Notes under the pieces: generated by a model
The model's input: only the letters and a program-made list of their open reading frames with translations
The model's database searches: none
What the model was told of the DNA's origin: nothing
Translations under genes and position numbers: made by a program
Assembly: GCA_024699855.1 (NCBI GenBank)
Contig: JAMPIQ010000001.1
Span: 17,236,001-17,300,000 of the forward strand
DNA: 64,000 nucleotides
DNA from: Aphelenchoides besseyi
Taxonomy: Eukaryota > Nematoda > Chromadorea > Rhabditida > Aphelenchoididae
Reading direction: 5' to 3'
In this document: piece by piece, positions 33,759 to 45,562 of the stretch
Numbering within the stretch: the first letter of the stretch is position 1
Layout: each line of letters starts with the position of its first letter

Positions 33759-36700
33759 GATTCTTATCGTTCGCACTTACCAGTGATCGTACATTTTCGG
33801 ATTTAACTGAAAATTAGAATTCGTTGCGGAGAATCGACTTTCTCGGACTTTTTCACGAAAAATGAAATTGCCGATGCCGGAAAATAAAATCAAAATCTTA
33901 TCACCAACTCTTCGGGGGGCCCAAGAAGCGGACGAGTCGACTTGTTGCCACCAGAATCGATGGTGAAAAAGAAGTACGCACCACGAAGCGAATAACTGCG
34001 TAACACTGATTACTTATCGTTCTTAAAACACACCGCAAAATGAAAATGCAATCGAACAGTACGTGGGTGTGGTAAGTGCAAAGGTCAAGTCGAAGAGTTT
34101 TTTCGGAGGTCGTGGATGAACCGGTTTGACTTCTCAAATCGTTCAAACACTACGACAAAAACAACGAAAAAGCTCAGTTGATGATCGTAGAAGTCTGAAG
34201 ACTAAGACAACTGAACCGGAGATTTGAAGTGCTGCGGAAGAACGATAGAAAACTGAAACTACTAATTGACCTCCCACGGCGACGGGATTAAACGCAAGTC
34301 GTGTACGGTCATTGAATAACGCGGACTTCGTGCGAAATCGTGGCCACAAATTCGTCGCGACGACCACCCATCAAGCGAACAGTACGAGGACACGCATCCG
34401 CATTTCCGGTTCACGAGAAGGTAGAAACCGAAGTTGTGATTCGAATCGTAGTTCACAGACACGCCAATTGCAAGATGATTGTGTAAGAGGTGGGTCATAA
34501 GCGGTTGCTCAAAACAAGAAAATACGCGAACGTTCATCACCAACCCTCAAGATTACTCCCGACAATCTCGAAACGAAATTGCGGCAGAAAACGAACACCA
34601 CGCGAAGACGATCGACTGAAGAGCGTGAATGGATGGGGCGGCAGTAGAAGTCGATTGGGTGGTTGGACGGCGTCGATCATAAATCAAAATCTGTCAAGAG
34701 TTGTCGATGATCGGGCGACGCCGAAAAAGAGCCACGGGTGCAAATTGGACGATTGGAGTTTGCGAACGGAAGAGGACAAACTGAGTGAATTCCGAAATCG
34801 TCATTCTGATTCAGACTTGAAAAAGATCGAAACGAAGTTCAGTGACCTAAAACGAGCACAACGACAAACCGAACTTATGATCGATGAGGAGCGGAAATCA
34901 GCGACGGCACGAGACGCTGGAATTCGTTCTTTCGCTTCGAAACGATCGTTTTCGAGCTTCATAAGCACGTGGAATTGGCGATCGACGTACACGAACGTCT
35001 ATAATGTGAAGCTCTCGAAAACAAACAATAACTCAAAGGCGTTCGAGTTTACTTTGTGAAAACGCAGCGGCCGTTCAGCAGAAAATGAGTTGACGTGAAA
35101 AAAAGTCTAATGATGATGAGCGTAATTGATAAGCGCGTAACTGGACGGACCAAATTGATTGCACGCGTCTGAGAAGGTACCTTTTCTTCTTCGAAGTGAC
35201 GTCAAAAGGCCGAATACGATCATTCGCGAGCTCAGCCATCGGGTCCACAATGTTGGAGTGTGGCCATTTGTTTTGAAGCCAACATGTTTCAAGGGCTTAT
35301 TTGTCGTTCAGATTTCTTATCAATCATCCGTTTACGTTCGTTTGTTCTTATCAAACAGTAAGGTCACATTATTTCGGGGTTCTAATTGCCACTCAGAGCA
35401 ATAAATAAGTTTGGAAACAATTTGGTTTATTGAGAACAACATTCGCATCGGTATTTGAAGACATTTTCGTCGAATTGACATCTTTGGGACAAGCAAAGCT
35501 CATCGGTGAATCGAAATCCAACAATAGAAGGCGAATCGTCTCGTTACCATATCGTTGTAATCTAAACATCGAATCGGCAACCAACTTCAACGAACACTTC
35601 GTGCCAAACGACGATGTTCTCGGGAACATGTCGAGGAAGTTTATCTGTAACGTGATCTTTTTGGCCGTTCCATGAATTCCGACTTCGCTGTTTTGTGGTT
35701 CAATTCCCCGTCGCTGTTCCTTCACTTCCTTGTCTTTCAATCAAATTCGACTTCACACGCCGTTGATTGCGTTCCGACAACGACGCGGACATACAAATCG
35801 ACACTCCAGTAGAAGAAAAGACGTGGGGGCCAATTTTGGCGGAATCCGCGAGACGGAACTCGCAACCAAAAATCCATTCGACATTCCCGGATTTTTGGGG
35901 CGCCGTTTGTGTTCACGCGTTTGTTTCTTTTTCTCCCGTTTCACACGGCTTTTGTTGTTCCCAACGTCGATTCGCGTCGTCGTTTTTTGGCGGCACCAAT
36001 TTTCCCGTGTGGACGTCGGAATGCGCGGTGCTCGGAAGGGAATGCGTGGAACTGACGTCGTGATTTTTGGACACGCGCAGCTCCTCGACCATTCGGGTTT
36101 CAATGTTCCACGCGTTCGCATCGACCAGACGCTTCGTTCTTTTGAATCTTCGGATTGAACACACGTTTTCGCTCTTCAATCCGAAGATCAAAACAAGTGC
36201 GTAGGTTCGCGATTCCACAGGGTTTTTGGCTTCGAATTCGCGTCATTGCATTCGTAGATCAAGCAGGAATTTAACAGGCGTAGCCACTTGAAGTTCTTTG
36301 TGCGACTTTCGATGGTTGTGAAGTGCAATCAAATGGCCGATTTACACGATTAGCGGCCTCGCCCTAAACATCCGCTCATATCGGAAATTCCATGAGTGCG
36401 CTAATCGAGCTCCCAACATTCGCGGATCTTCCGAAGATAAGTTTTCTTTGGCGCTCCAACAGTTCGAAAACATTTTGACACCCGTTTGAGAGCCTCAAAA
36501 AGAAATTAGCACTCTCGCTCATTTTCATCGACCCTCTCGTCTACTTCGGCGCCATTTTGGGCCAAAGACGAAAAATTGTGTGTGGGCCAACAAAAACGTG
36601 AGTTCGCAAAAAAATTTCTTGTGCTCTTCATCGAAAAAGAGAAATGCGATCTGCTTCATCTTTTTTCATCAAACATTCCACATAAAAGGTCGTCGACGTT

Positions 36701-38364
36701 TCTATTCATACACGATTACGCTCGACGTTCCGGTCGATTGTTTTTGTTGCGTTCGTGTCGAGAACGCGGCACCGTTTGCGTTAATCTCCTTTCGGAATTC
36801 ATCAAAAATCACAAACGTCGAGTGCGTGGAGATTACCATTCGCGTCCGGCACTCTTATCGGGAAAGTGTTCTTCCGAGATTAGAACGCAAAAGAATCTCC
36901 GTCGATGTTGTGGAGAGTTTTGAGGGCGTTGAAGCTCAAATTCACGCGTTTCAGTTTCGTTGTTTGGTATTTCAATTAGCCACTTTCCAGCCGCATCAAC
37001 GTCTCCATTTCCGTCGTCACACTCTCTCGATTTCGTTTGCAATTAGTTGACAAATCCGCCCGAAATCCCACTCGTCGACCACAAGTCACAGTTGGCCGCG
37101 TGCCAAATTGGTGTCGAGGAAAGAAAAACCGCGCCAAGGTTTCTGCTTTCACTTCATGAGCTTCTTGCATTTTAATTTCTAAATTGAGACCGTAAAGGTT
37201 GTGTTTGTACGAGCTTTAACGATCTTCCGAAAGCAAATTGCTCTTACCGTTACGCACTTGTGAGCTTCTAAATCAGTTGGTTTCATGACGTGAGTTGGGA
37301 CAACGAAGTGATATCATAAGTTTGTTCCTTCCTCGTAACCTCCGTCCTTTCGCTAATATTTTATTGCAAAGAACAGATTTACGTCACTGCAGCAAGAAGG
37401 TAATCTACTCATCCGTGAAGTTCACGCCCAATAATTGTTGACTGAAGACTGTTGGGTGTTATTTTTGCCAACAGATTGTCGACTCGAAACGACCGTTGAG
37501 CTCAGAAAACCCCAGCCGACAATGTTCATGCATTTGTTAGCTCGTTTTTGATTTGGAACGTGTTTGAACTCACGCTTCTTTTGGACATTTTCCTCTACGC
37601 GATTCTCTGAAACCCATTGCACAATACGAACGTAATTTTCTATCGAATGAACACGAAAAACTGTGTACGAGGACGAGAGAAACGAGAGTTTGTTACAACG
37701 AGCTTTGTAATCTCAATCATTAGGGTTGTCTTCCCTCTTCTCATACCGTAACGTGGATTACAAAACGCAAAGTAATCCGCGCTCGTTTGAGTCTTAAGGG
37801 AAAAGTCGGGGAGTGTGAAACGACGGGAGAGAAGGAAAACTCGTGAATTCATTAACTGCCGAAGATTTACGATTGTGAAGACTCAAACGGCACCGGACGA
37901 CCATTTGCCGAGGAAGCTGACTAATTGAAATTGTGAAACTGTCTAGTTGAGAGCTTTCAATTGGCCACGTGTTTTGTGTTTGTTCTGTAATTCCAACTTA
38001 ATGGCAATTACGAGCGATATTCCCGCCGCCTACAATAGCGATTTGTTTTGACGAAAAACGACCGAATTAGTCCCCTGGGACGACTAGTCGACGGGTTTCG
38101 ATTGGATTGAAAACAAGACGTGGAAGGAGAACGTTCTTTTGAGCTCATTCGCAACCGCATTCCATTTTGGACGAAATCAAATCGGATGCCAAACTATCGT
38201 TCTTCCACGGGTTTGTCGATTGAGTGATGGTGTGAAACCATCAGCTGATTTCTGGGTGATTCCAAATGACGTTTTCTGGTCACGCAAATCCGATTTATCG
38301 CGGAAACATCGAGAGACTTTCGCATTCGAAATTTGAAAGAACTACGTACACTAATCGGTTTCTA
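33759..38364. other. 4.6-kb gene-poor region between STAT and the calmodulin-like gene
   Basis: The region holds long open frames on both strands that overlap one another (for example around 34490-35059, 35393-35740 and 36580-37050), but none shows a domain, splice pattern or signal peptide. I treat it as upstream regulatory DNA of the two divergent flanking genes. Confidence 0.45.
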
Positions 38365-41300
38365 ATGTTGAAGGTGCCTGGAGCCAATACGGGAGTTTTT
38401 CGACGATTCATGCGCGTCTTGTAAGTTTTCAAAGTTTGTTAACGAAAACCATTGACTTTTTCAGGCGACGCGTTGGATCACGACGCAGACACTCTGACGA
38501 TCCATTCCACTTAATAGCCTCCGTCTCACAAGGTCAACTGCCAATAAATGATCCAAAACGGTGGGTAGTCCCAAAAATACGATGGACAAGAAAATTGGCT
38601 TCGAAATTAATTCCTCAAGCGTGTAACGTGCATCCAATTCGGCAGCTGCATGCGTCGTTGTTTAATTGAAATTCTGTCCATTCACTTGTTTCAACCTGCC
38701 AAAAACTTCTGAGCGATGGGCTTCCAGACGCAACCGAAACGTCAATTACGATGCGCATGTTTTCCGCGAACTCGAAAGTTTTGTCCTCGCAATTTTCCGC
38801 GAGTTTATGTCGAGAATCAGTCGGTCAACAGAAGTGTTCGTTTCGAGCGTAGTCATTACCAACCAACTAGTCGAGGGAGGCTATAATTCAATGTTTAAGA
38901 ATTTTGATATCTCGCGACTTTTACATTACAATCGCAAACCACCAACCAAACGGTAAGTTTGAATGGGAATGTTCGCGAAGCTCCGTATAACAACCTTTGA
39001 TCTTTTGATCTCCCATCCTATACGGTAATGAAGTCGATTGTTCGCGAATTGAAAAGTTGTCAACGGTAACACGAAGAAACTCCTCTCAAAGGAATTCGAC
39101 GACACGTATTCCAACACACAAAGACGAAGATATTCGGTGTGTTTTGAAGGTCTTCTTGAATCATTTAACACTATTCAGTTCTTTGGGTTCATTTCAAACC
39201 GGCGCTTATTCTCACGTCTTTCAGTGTTATAGTCCTCAAAAAAACGTGTATGGTTAACGAATGGGTTGCGGTTTACGAACACAGTTCAAAGCGCGTTGAA
39301 GCGTGAAATGTTCCAGAAATCAAAAGCTCAGCGGCCAATTGACTTCCGCCCATCAAACGCATATGTTGCGTGGGGAGGAGGTTTGACGAAAATGACATTT
39401 GGCATTTCGAGTGTAAATTCCCGAGTTCGTGTGAGTTTTCGGCTTCGCGACGAAACGTGTTGAGCTTTTGGTCATCGAAGCGTCGACCGTCGAATTCCGT
39501 GGAATATAATTTCATCGACAACCCGCTCCTCGGGCTTTCATCGTGTTTGCATTAATCGAAACTGCCGTACATCTTCTTCCGCTTTGTCGTAACTCGAGAG
39601 CTTTCATTTGGAAGCGTTGAAGGCGATTCCAACCACTTCTTCTCTTTACCGTACATTTCGTGTTAGGGGATTCAAAGATCAACGGCAACATTGTGGCGGA
39701 TTCTCCTCGTTTCCCGTCGCCCACCGCACTTTCTATCCACGCTGATTGAGTTAATCGGAACGCGAATAAGTGAGAGCGATTCGAAGAAGTGTGTCTTCAT
39801 CGCCCGACTTCATAAATTTTCAAAACTCTCCGGAAGAAAAGGAATGCGCACAAAGAAGGCGGCGGTTCGAATGTAACCTCTAAAGTTATTTCCGCTTTTC
39901 GTTTACGGTTCATCGTCTCTTCGCGAAAGATTTGCAGAAGAAACGTGAAATTGAAAAGATGAACCCCGACGAACAGTCGGTTGCTTGTCGTCCAAGTACT
40001 TGCCGTCTATAGTAGAAGTTTCTCCTCTTGTTTCAACGTTCGATTGTTTGTTGGAATGCGGAAATTCATTTTTCCAACAACCAAACCCACTCGTCTTCGA
40101 CAGCATCATCACGCTCGAAGGTATGAACGATTGAAGGACATCAATAGTTTCGTTGATTACGTAGCGCCACTTCTTTCGAATACTAATCAGATTTGGTGGT
40201 TAAGATTTCGAAGAAGTTCGGTTTTAGTCGGATTATAAACTACGTTTTTCGAATCTGACTCATCTGCTAGTTGATTGTTATTGCCGATTTCGAAACATCA
40301 AATCCGCTTTTTAACTCAATTGGCACCTTCAAATTTACGTCAAAAGACCGGTGGTCGAAGTGTTTTCAAGCCTTTCGTGGAAACCACAAAACAACTGAAG
40401 AAGTTGGTAGCTCTAACCAAAACGATTCGTAGTATAGCATATGGTCTGTTTATTGTTTTCGATTTCAAACTTACGATCCCGCAAGATCACTCCAAGAGTT
40501 TAAAGGCCAAGAATTTAAAAGTTTAATGATCGCACAGACGTCGATGTTTCTTGTCTATTTCTCACCGTTTTTTGCAATTCAAGTTTCCAGATGTTTTGCG
40601 ATGCTTTGACAGCACGTGGCGTTTCATTGCGGTCGAGGAGGGATTAATCGTTGTGACCTTCAAATTGGCATCTTTTATGTGCGATAGTTAGGCCAATTGG
40701 GCCGAGCGAAAGAAGCGGCAGAGATTCTCGTGCCTATGAAACAAACTTTTCGTTTTCAACATTCCAAGTTCTCTTTAACTTTCTCACCAATTTCAGAGGT
40801 ATCAATCCACTGCACCAGAGCCGAACGGCCTACGATATTGTCGAACCGCTACCAGCACGCGGCGTTTGTGTTCGATTGGTGGGCGTTTTCAAGAGTCCCG
40901 AACCGACAACTGCATCGTCTTCGAGTCAGGAGAACTGTGCCAACGGTACGAGTGGTCATGAGAAAAATATTTTCATTTTGCTTCCTTGTAATGAAAACGC
41001 TTGAGGCGATTTGAGAAAAAGAGTTCCGAGAAGAAAGCGAGGAGTTTGGTCTGCGTTGTTTGATCACCAAAATGAAATTTAAAAGACGACATCTTTTGGT
41101 CAATTCATTCATTTTTCAGGTCAAGCCAACGGTCTACGCGCCTTGGAAACCACGGATCGCGGAATGCATCGACAGTTCACGGCGTCGAGTAACGGCGACG
41201 AGGAGTTCACACCCGAAGAGCTGCAAGAGTTCGCTCAGGCGTTCAAGCTCTTCGACAAGGATGGAAATGGCACAATGAACATCAAAGAGTTGGGTGTTGC

Positions 41301-41835
41301 GATGCGTACGTTGGGATTGAATCCAACCGAAGAGGAGTTGCTTAATATTGTCAACGAATACGACGCCGATCAGAATGGAAAGATCGATTTCGGTTTGTTC
41401 GAAAATCAAAATCATCGATCATTTCAATTTTCAGGTGAATTCTGCAAAATGATGAAGGCGACGAACAAAGAAACTGACGAGTCGTTGATTCGTTTGGCGT
41501 TCAAAGTGTTCGATAAGGACGGAAATGGTAAGAAGTTGAGATTGAGCAGCCAGGCGAGCTTGCTTTTAGGCTACATAACCGCTCAGGAGTTCAAGCACTT
41601 CATGACGACAATGGGCGAGAAGTTCAGCGTCGAAGAAGTCGACGAGATTATCAAAGAAATCGATAAAGACGGAGACGAGCAAATCGATTATGGTGAGTTC
41701 AACGATTCGAGAAGTCGAAAGAAAACGTTAATTTCAGAGGAGTTCGTCAACTCGTTTGCCGCCATCGTCCACGACAACGATAAAACCGACTTGTTCGCCG
41801 AACCACCGCCTGTATTTCATCATGGAAAGAAATAG
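38365..41835 (+). CDS. cal: Calmodulin-like protein with a long N-terminal extension
   Basis: Seven exons (38365-38420, 38465-38560, 40797-40945, 41120-41392, 41435-41527, 41570-41692, 41738-41835) join in phase for 295 residues. Intron 2 is 2.2 kb. The first 125 residues are basic, serine-rich and without a domain. Four EF-hands follow, with loops at residues 146-157 ([12 protein letters not shown]), 182-193, 218-229 and 254-265 ([12 protein letters not shown]). EF1-3 have standard ligands. In EF4 the usual Gly at loop position 6 is Glu, and EF2 has Gln in position 4. The core resembles the nematode CAL-1/CAL-2 group more than calmodulin itself. The C-terminal tail ([13 protein letters not shown]) is an extension. 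The first two exons are supported by splice sites and phase only. Role inferred: calcium sensing. Confidence 0.85.
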
Positions 41836-42373
41836 TCAAATGTTCTTCACCAAAAATGATCTCAGACTCTCTCTGTTTACCAGTGATCTCCTCCGCAAAT
41901 TGCCGACTTTCCAGTTGATATTTTCCGTTGCTTTTACTCAAATTTGCCGCCCAAACCTTTTGAACTCTCGGTGCCATTTCGTTTGTGGGTTATGTTCGTT
42001 CCCGATTAGCTTTTGTATGTATATGCTTTAGCACAATGTGCACTTAACAAATAAATCTCTGTGATTTCAAACAAGTTACTAAAATAAGCTCAATATTGTT
42101 AGTCAGCCGACAAGTTTCTCAAAAAAATCGCGTCTTCTTTCACTCTCGTCTCTCTTTTTCACGTTTTCGCAACCGCGGGAACGTTCACGTCGCTCTCGCC
42201 GTTTTTTTGTTTGACGACGTGCAAGCAACTTTCACCAAAAAGACGTTTTTCATCACACCATTCGACGTCACGAAAAAAGAACCGATGGTTCCGTTCCATT
42301 GATTCATAAGCAACGATTCGTTGTTTCAACCTTGAGATTCACGACGACTTCGACAACCGTGAGATGCGCAAAA

Positions 42374-44467
42374 ATGGATGCCGGCGAAGAGCTCGTCTAT
42401 TTGCATTTGACATGCTCGTAAGTTCTTTTTTGTTTTACGCAATCACCCGACTTCACACGTCATTTCCCGTTCAAACGCAATTCTTATGCGTGGAAGAAAC
42501 ATGACTCATTCGATTGCAGCCAATTGCCCAGCCATCTTCGAGGGAGCGCCATTCAGATCTCCGTTCACGCTCTTAAATCAGACGGCCAATCCATTGAGGT
42601 GAGAGCAAAGAAGCTGTTCGTTGTCAAGTGTTCGCTTAGTCTCCAAGAAACTCTTGGCTTCCGTTTTTGCTTAACATTCTTTGCATCTTGTACCTTGCAA
42701 TGAACTTGTTTTCGTCAACAAAATCCGTCGATATCAGTTGGCTAAATACTCACGATCATTTTACAGATTGGCGACACCGAAGTTCTTTACAACGACTCCA
42801 CGGATTTGCTCTTTCAACGGTCAATTCAAATCGTGGTTCGGTTCGATTTGCATCAACAGCTACGATTCGATTTGTAAGTCAACAACTGTTCTCTTTTTTA
42901 CTTCGACTTTCAGACACATGATGACCAACGAAAACATACCGAATGTCATTGGCAGTGTGTCGGCGGGACTACGTTCTGTAGTCAATGCGCCGTCCGAAAT
43001 TCTTCTGCCTCTCGAACCGTCCGGTGATCCACTGCACTGGGACTTGGACGAATCGCCGCTATTGGGCGTTGAAGCAGTGCCGCCGGAGTCGTCGAAGAAC
43101 GGGACTATTCTTCAATTTCATGCGCACAATCTGCACGCCGATGGAATCGCCAACTTGGCCCCTTATTTCACGGTCTCGTTGATGCACAATTCGATCAAAA
43201 AGTTTCCCGTAAGTCTTCTTTTAACTTGTTTTTCATTGTCTTCCAGACTCTTTTGTATCGAAGTGAAGTTCCAACTGCCGACACAAACTCTCCGATTTGG
43301 AAGGAGTTCATCATTCCAACGAAATTCCTTTCGTTGTCTTCGCAAACGCTCATCGAAATCGCTTGTTACTCATTTCGAAACAACCACACCGAAGACATCT
43401 TCTTGGGCAAATTTCCCGTCACTTTCATGCAACTTTTGAACGGAACGATCACAAAGTTTATGGTAAGCATTTTTGAAATAATCGTCTTTATCAAATCTGT
43501 TTAGTTGCACGTAAGTGGACGAAAGAAGCGTGAGAACACATATTTCGAGTTGATCAAATTCGATCGTATTCCATCGGTTCCAACGTTTGTATCGGCTGTT
43601 CGGTCCGGGTGAGTTCGATCAACGAAGTCAGAACTTAACGTCGATATCTTCAGAATGAAATTGCATTTTACAATTGCTGTCGACTTTGCGACAAACAACG
43701 GCAGTCCTCATGATCCCGACTCATTGCATTACATGCACCCAAACATTTATTCACACTATTATAAAGCTTTGGCCGACATTGCCAGTTGTGTTTGTCCCTA
43801 TGATGCGTAAGTTGTTTACATCGAAAACTTCAAATTTCAATTTTTAGACAACGCCGAGTGTCGCTCGTCGGTTTTGGTGCTAAAGTCCCTCCTCAATGGG
43901 AATTCTCGCAGTACTTTCCATTGAACGGCGTCGACAAGAACAATCCGTACGTTCGTGGTGTACCCGAGATTCTTTCGGCTTATCGAAGAGCCGCAATGTC
44001 CGTTCATCCGTTTGCACCAACCAACTACGCCGATACAATTCACAAAATCATCAAGTATGTTTGTTTATTTCTCTCTTTTTTGACTGCTTATTTTCAGGAT
44101 GGCAAAAACTGCAGTGGAGAAAAGAACGGACATGTACTTCGTTTTGATCATTCTGACCAACGGGTATCTTCAAAGAGCTCCGGAAGTTGCGGACACGGTC
44201 GATCAGATTGTCGAAGCTTCCGAACTGCCGATTTCGATTTGTTTTGCGGGTATTCAGAACGAGAAGCACAAAGTCGGAAAGGGCGATCATTCTCGTCTCA
44301 CTCGTCTGGTTGATCCGACAATGAAGAGCTCAAAGAACCGTCCACTGACTCGTCAATGTGTTTCGTACGTCGATTACGAGGAAGAGCAGGACAAGTCGTC
44401 CGTGCGTGAACTTCTTTCCCTGATTCCAATGCAAGTATCCCAATACCTTCTTAGCTCATTTCACTAA
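42374..44467 (+). CDS. Copine-family protein (C2-C2-vWA)
   Basis: Nine exons (42374-42417, 42520-42598, 42767-42873, 42914-43208, 43247-43462, 43505-43608, 43654-43806, 43848-44054, 44098-44467) join in phase for 524 residues. Two C2 domains come first (about 8-120, with EVLYNDSTDLLFQ; and about 165-275, with DTNSPIWKEF and LGKFPVTFMQLL). The copine-type vWA domain follows (about 300-500: MKLHFTIAVDFATNNGSP, SLVGFGAKVPPQWEFSQYF, DMYFVLIILTNGYL). Copines bind membranes in response to calcium and recruit partners through vWA. The metal-site motif normally reads DFTxSN; here it is DFATNN, so Thr and Ser ligands are changed. The first C2 also has few acidic loop residues. AATAAA at 44518-44523 is the likely poly(A) signal. 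Confidence 0.88.
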
Positions 44468-44739
44468 CAGTTTGCCATATTTGTTTTGTATTGTAGCAGA
44501 AAATTTGTTTACTTGTAAATAAACTTTCGATTGACATTGTACAGGTTTATTTAAGAAAGACGAACATGTCGTTGGTGGAGTTAAGGACCGGAGGCTAAGA
44601 ACACAATTGTTTGATTTCGATATGAAAAGACGATTAAACTTCTATTTGGATAATTGCCCGAATTGAACGACGTCGACGTTCTCTTGAAGTTTCTTGGTAG
44701 AGCTTCGTGTTCACTTTTTTTGAACGCGTCATAAAGCGG

Positions 44740-44994
44740 TCAGAACATTTCTGGTATTCGTGTCTTTGAGGCATCGATCAAGAGCAACGACAACTGAACT
44801 GGATTGTTGCTCAGTTGAATGGCGAATTGTCGAATGTTCTCGTCGTTATTCTTGAGCAAAAGCTCTACCAATTGCACAACAGAATTGCGAATGTGAAAAC
44901 CACTTTGTGTCCGTATCTGAAAGAAAAAATTACCTCTAGCAAATTCTTCCGCTCCTGAAAGTTTGACCATTAAACGAATATCGGAACTTTTCAT
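44740..44994 (-). CDS. Possible small helical protein or exon, unknown
   Basis: The open frame begins MKSSDIRLMVKLSGAEEF and has an amphipathic helical stretch (SVVQLVELLLKNNDENIRQF). It ends at 44740, 273 bp from the copine stop on the opposite strand. Its composition is protein-like, but no family, signal peptide or certain splice site is visible. Confidence 0.3.
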   Translation of the reverse strand: MKSSDIRLMVKLSGAEEFARGNFFFQIRTQSGFHIRNSVVQLVELLLKNNDENIRQFAIQLSNNPVQLSLLLIDASKTRIPEMF

Positions 44995-45044
44995 AAGACA
45001 ACAAATGATTTACCCAATGAATAAAAACATGCTGTGTGAAGAAT

Positions 45045-45443
45045 TCAAATGTTGATAAGCGGAATAAAGCATCGCGCAAAGATGTCCGAGTTCATCCAAC
45101 CAATAAGTACGCAACACGCGCCAAAAAAGTAGGCGGATGTTTCGGCGATCGTTGTTACGAGTGTATTGTTAGCAATGTTCTTCGCATAATTAAGGAGGAA
45201 GGCAATTACGACCAGGTACAGGAAGACAATGAGCGATCCCGTGAATAGGGACAATTCAAAGTCGTTGAGCTAAAAAACCGATTAGATTCTGATTAGTTTT
45301 GTTACTTACGTATTTAGTACTGAATTCCCATTGTCGATTCAAATAGAAACGGCCAACAATACTAGAGCACAAATGAACGCAGCATATAAAAATTGTGTCC
45401 ATGGCTCAGAAGTAGATGTACTCTCAATAACTGTTGAATCCAT
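45045..45443 (-). CDS. Small membrane protein beside the right duplication arm
   Basis: The start MDSTVIESTSTSEPWTQF (45443) leads into a membrane segment (LYAAFICALVLLAV). A second exon (about 45271-45045) begins LNDFELSLFTGS and has membrane segments LIVFLYLVVIAFLL and TSAYFFGACCVLIGW. As in the gene at 3437-4382, the first frame does not join cleanly to the next exon: a neighbouring frame (VGRFYLNRQWEFSTKY) is the one that splices in phase. The two genes share position, orientation relative to the arm, length of the polar N-terminus and membrane layout. I infer that they are diverged paralogues. Function unknown. Confidence 0.4.
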
Positions 45444-45562
45444 CGTTGAGTTAGATGATACTGTTAGTGTGCAAAAAGGGTTTTGCGAGAGATGCTTTGC
45501 ACGATCATTACACCTTATTGTTTGTTAGATCTCAAACGGAAAAGACGAGTTTACTACGACTG

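Noticed and set aside
34490..35059. 189-codon open frame on the plus strand
   Set aside because: No domain, signal, splice sites or conserved motif; overlaps open frames on the other strand in a region of low stop density.
35393..37050. Several 115-156-codon open frames on both strands
   Set aside because: They overlap each other in different frames and strands, which is expected by chance here; none is splice-linked or recognisable.
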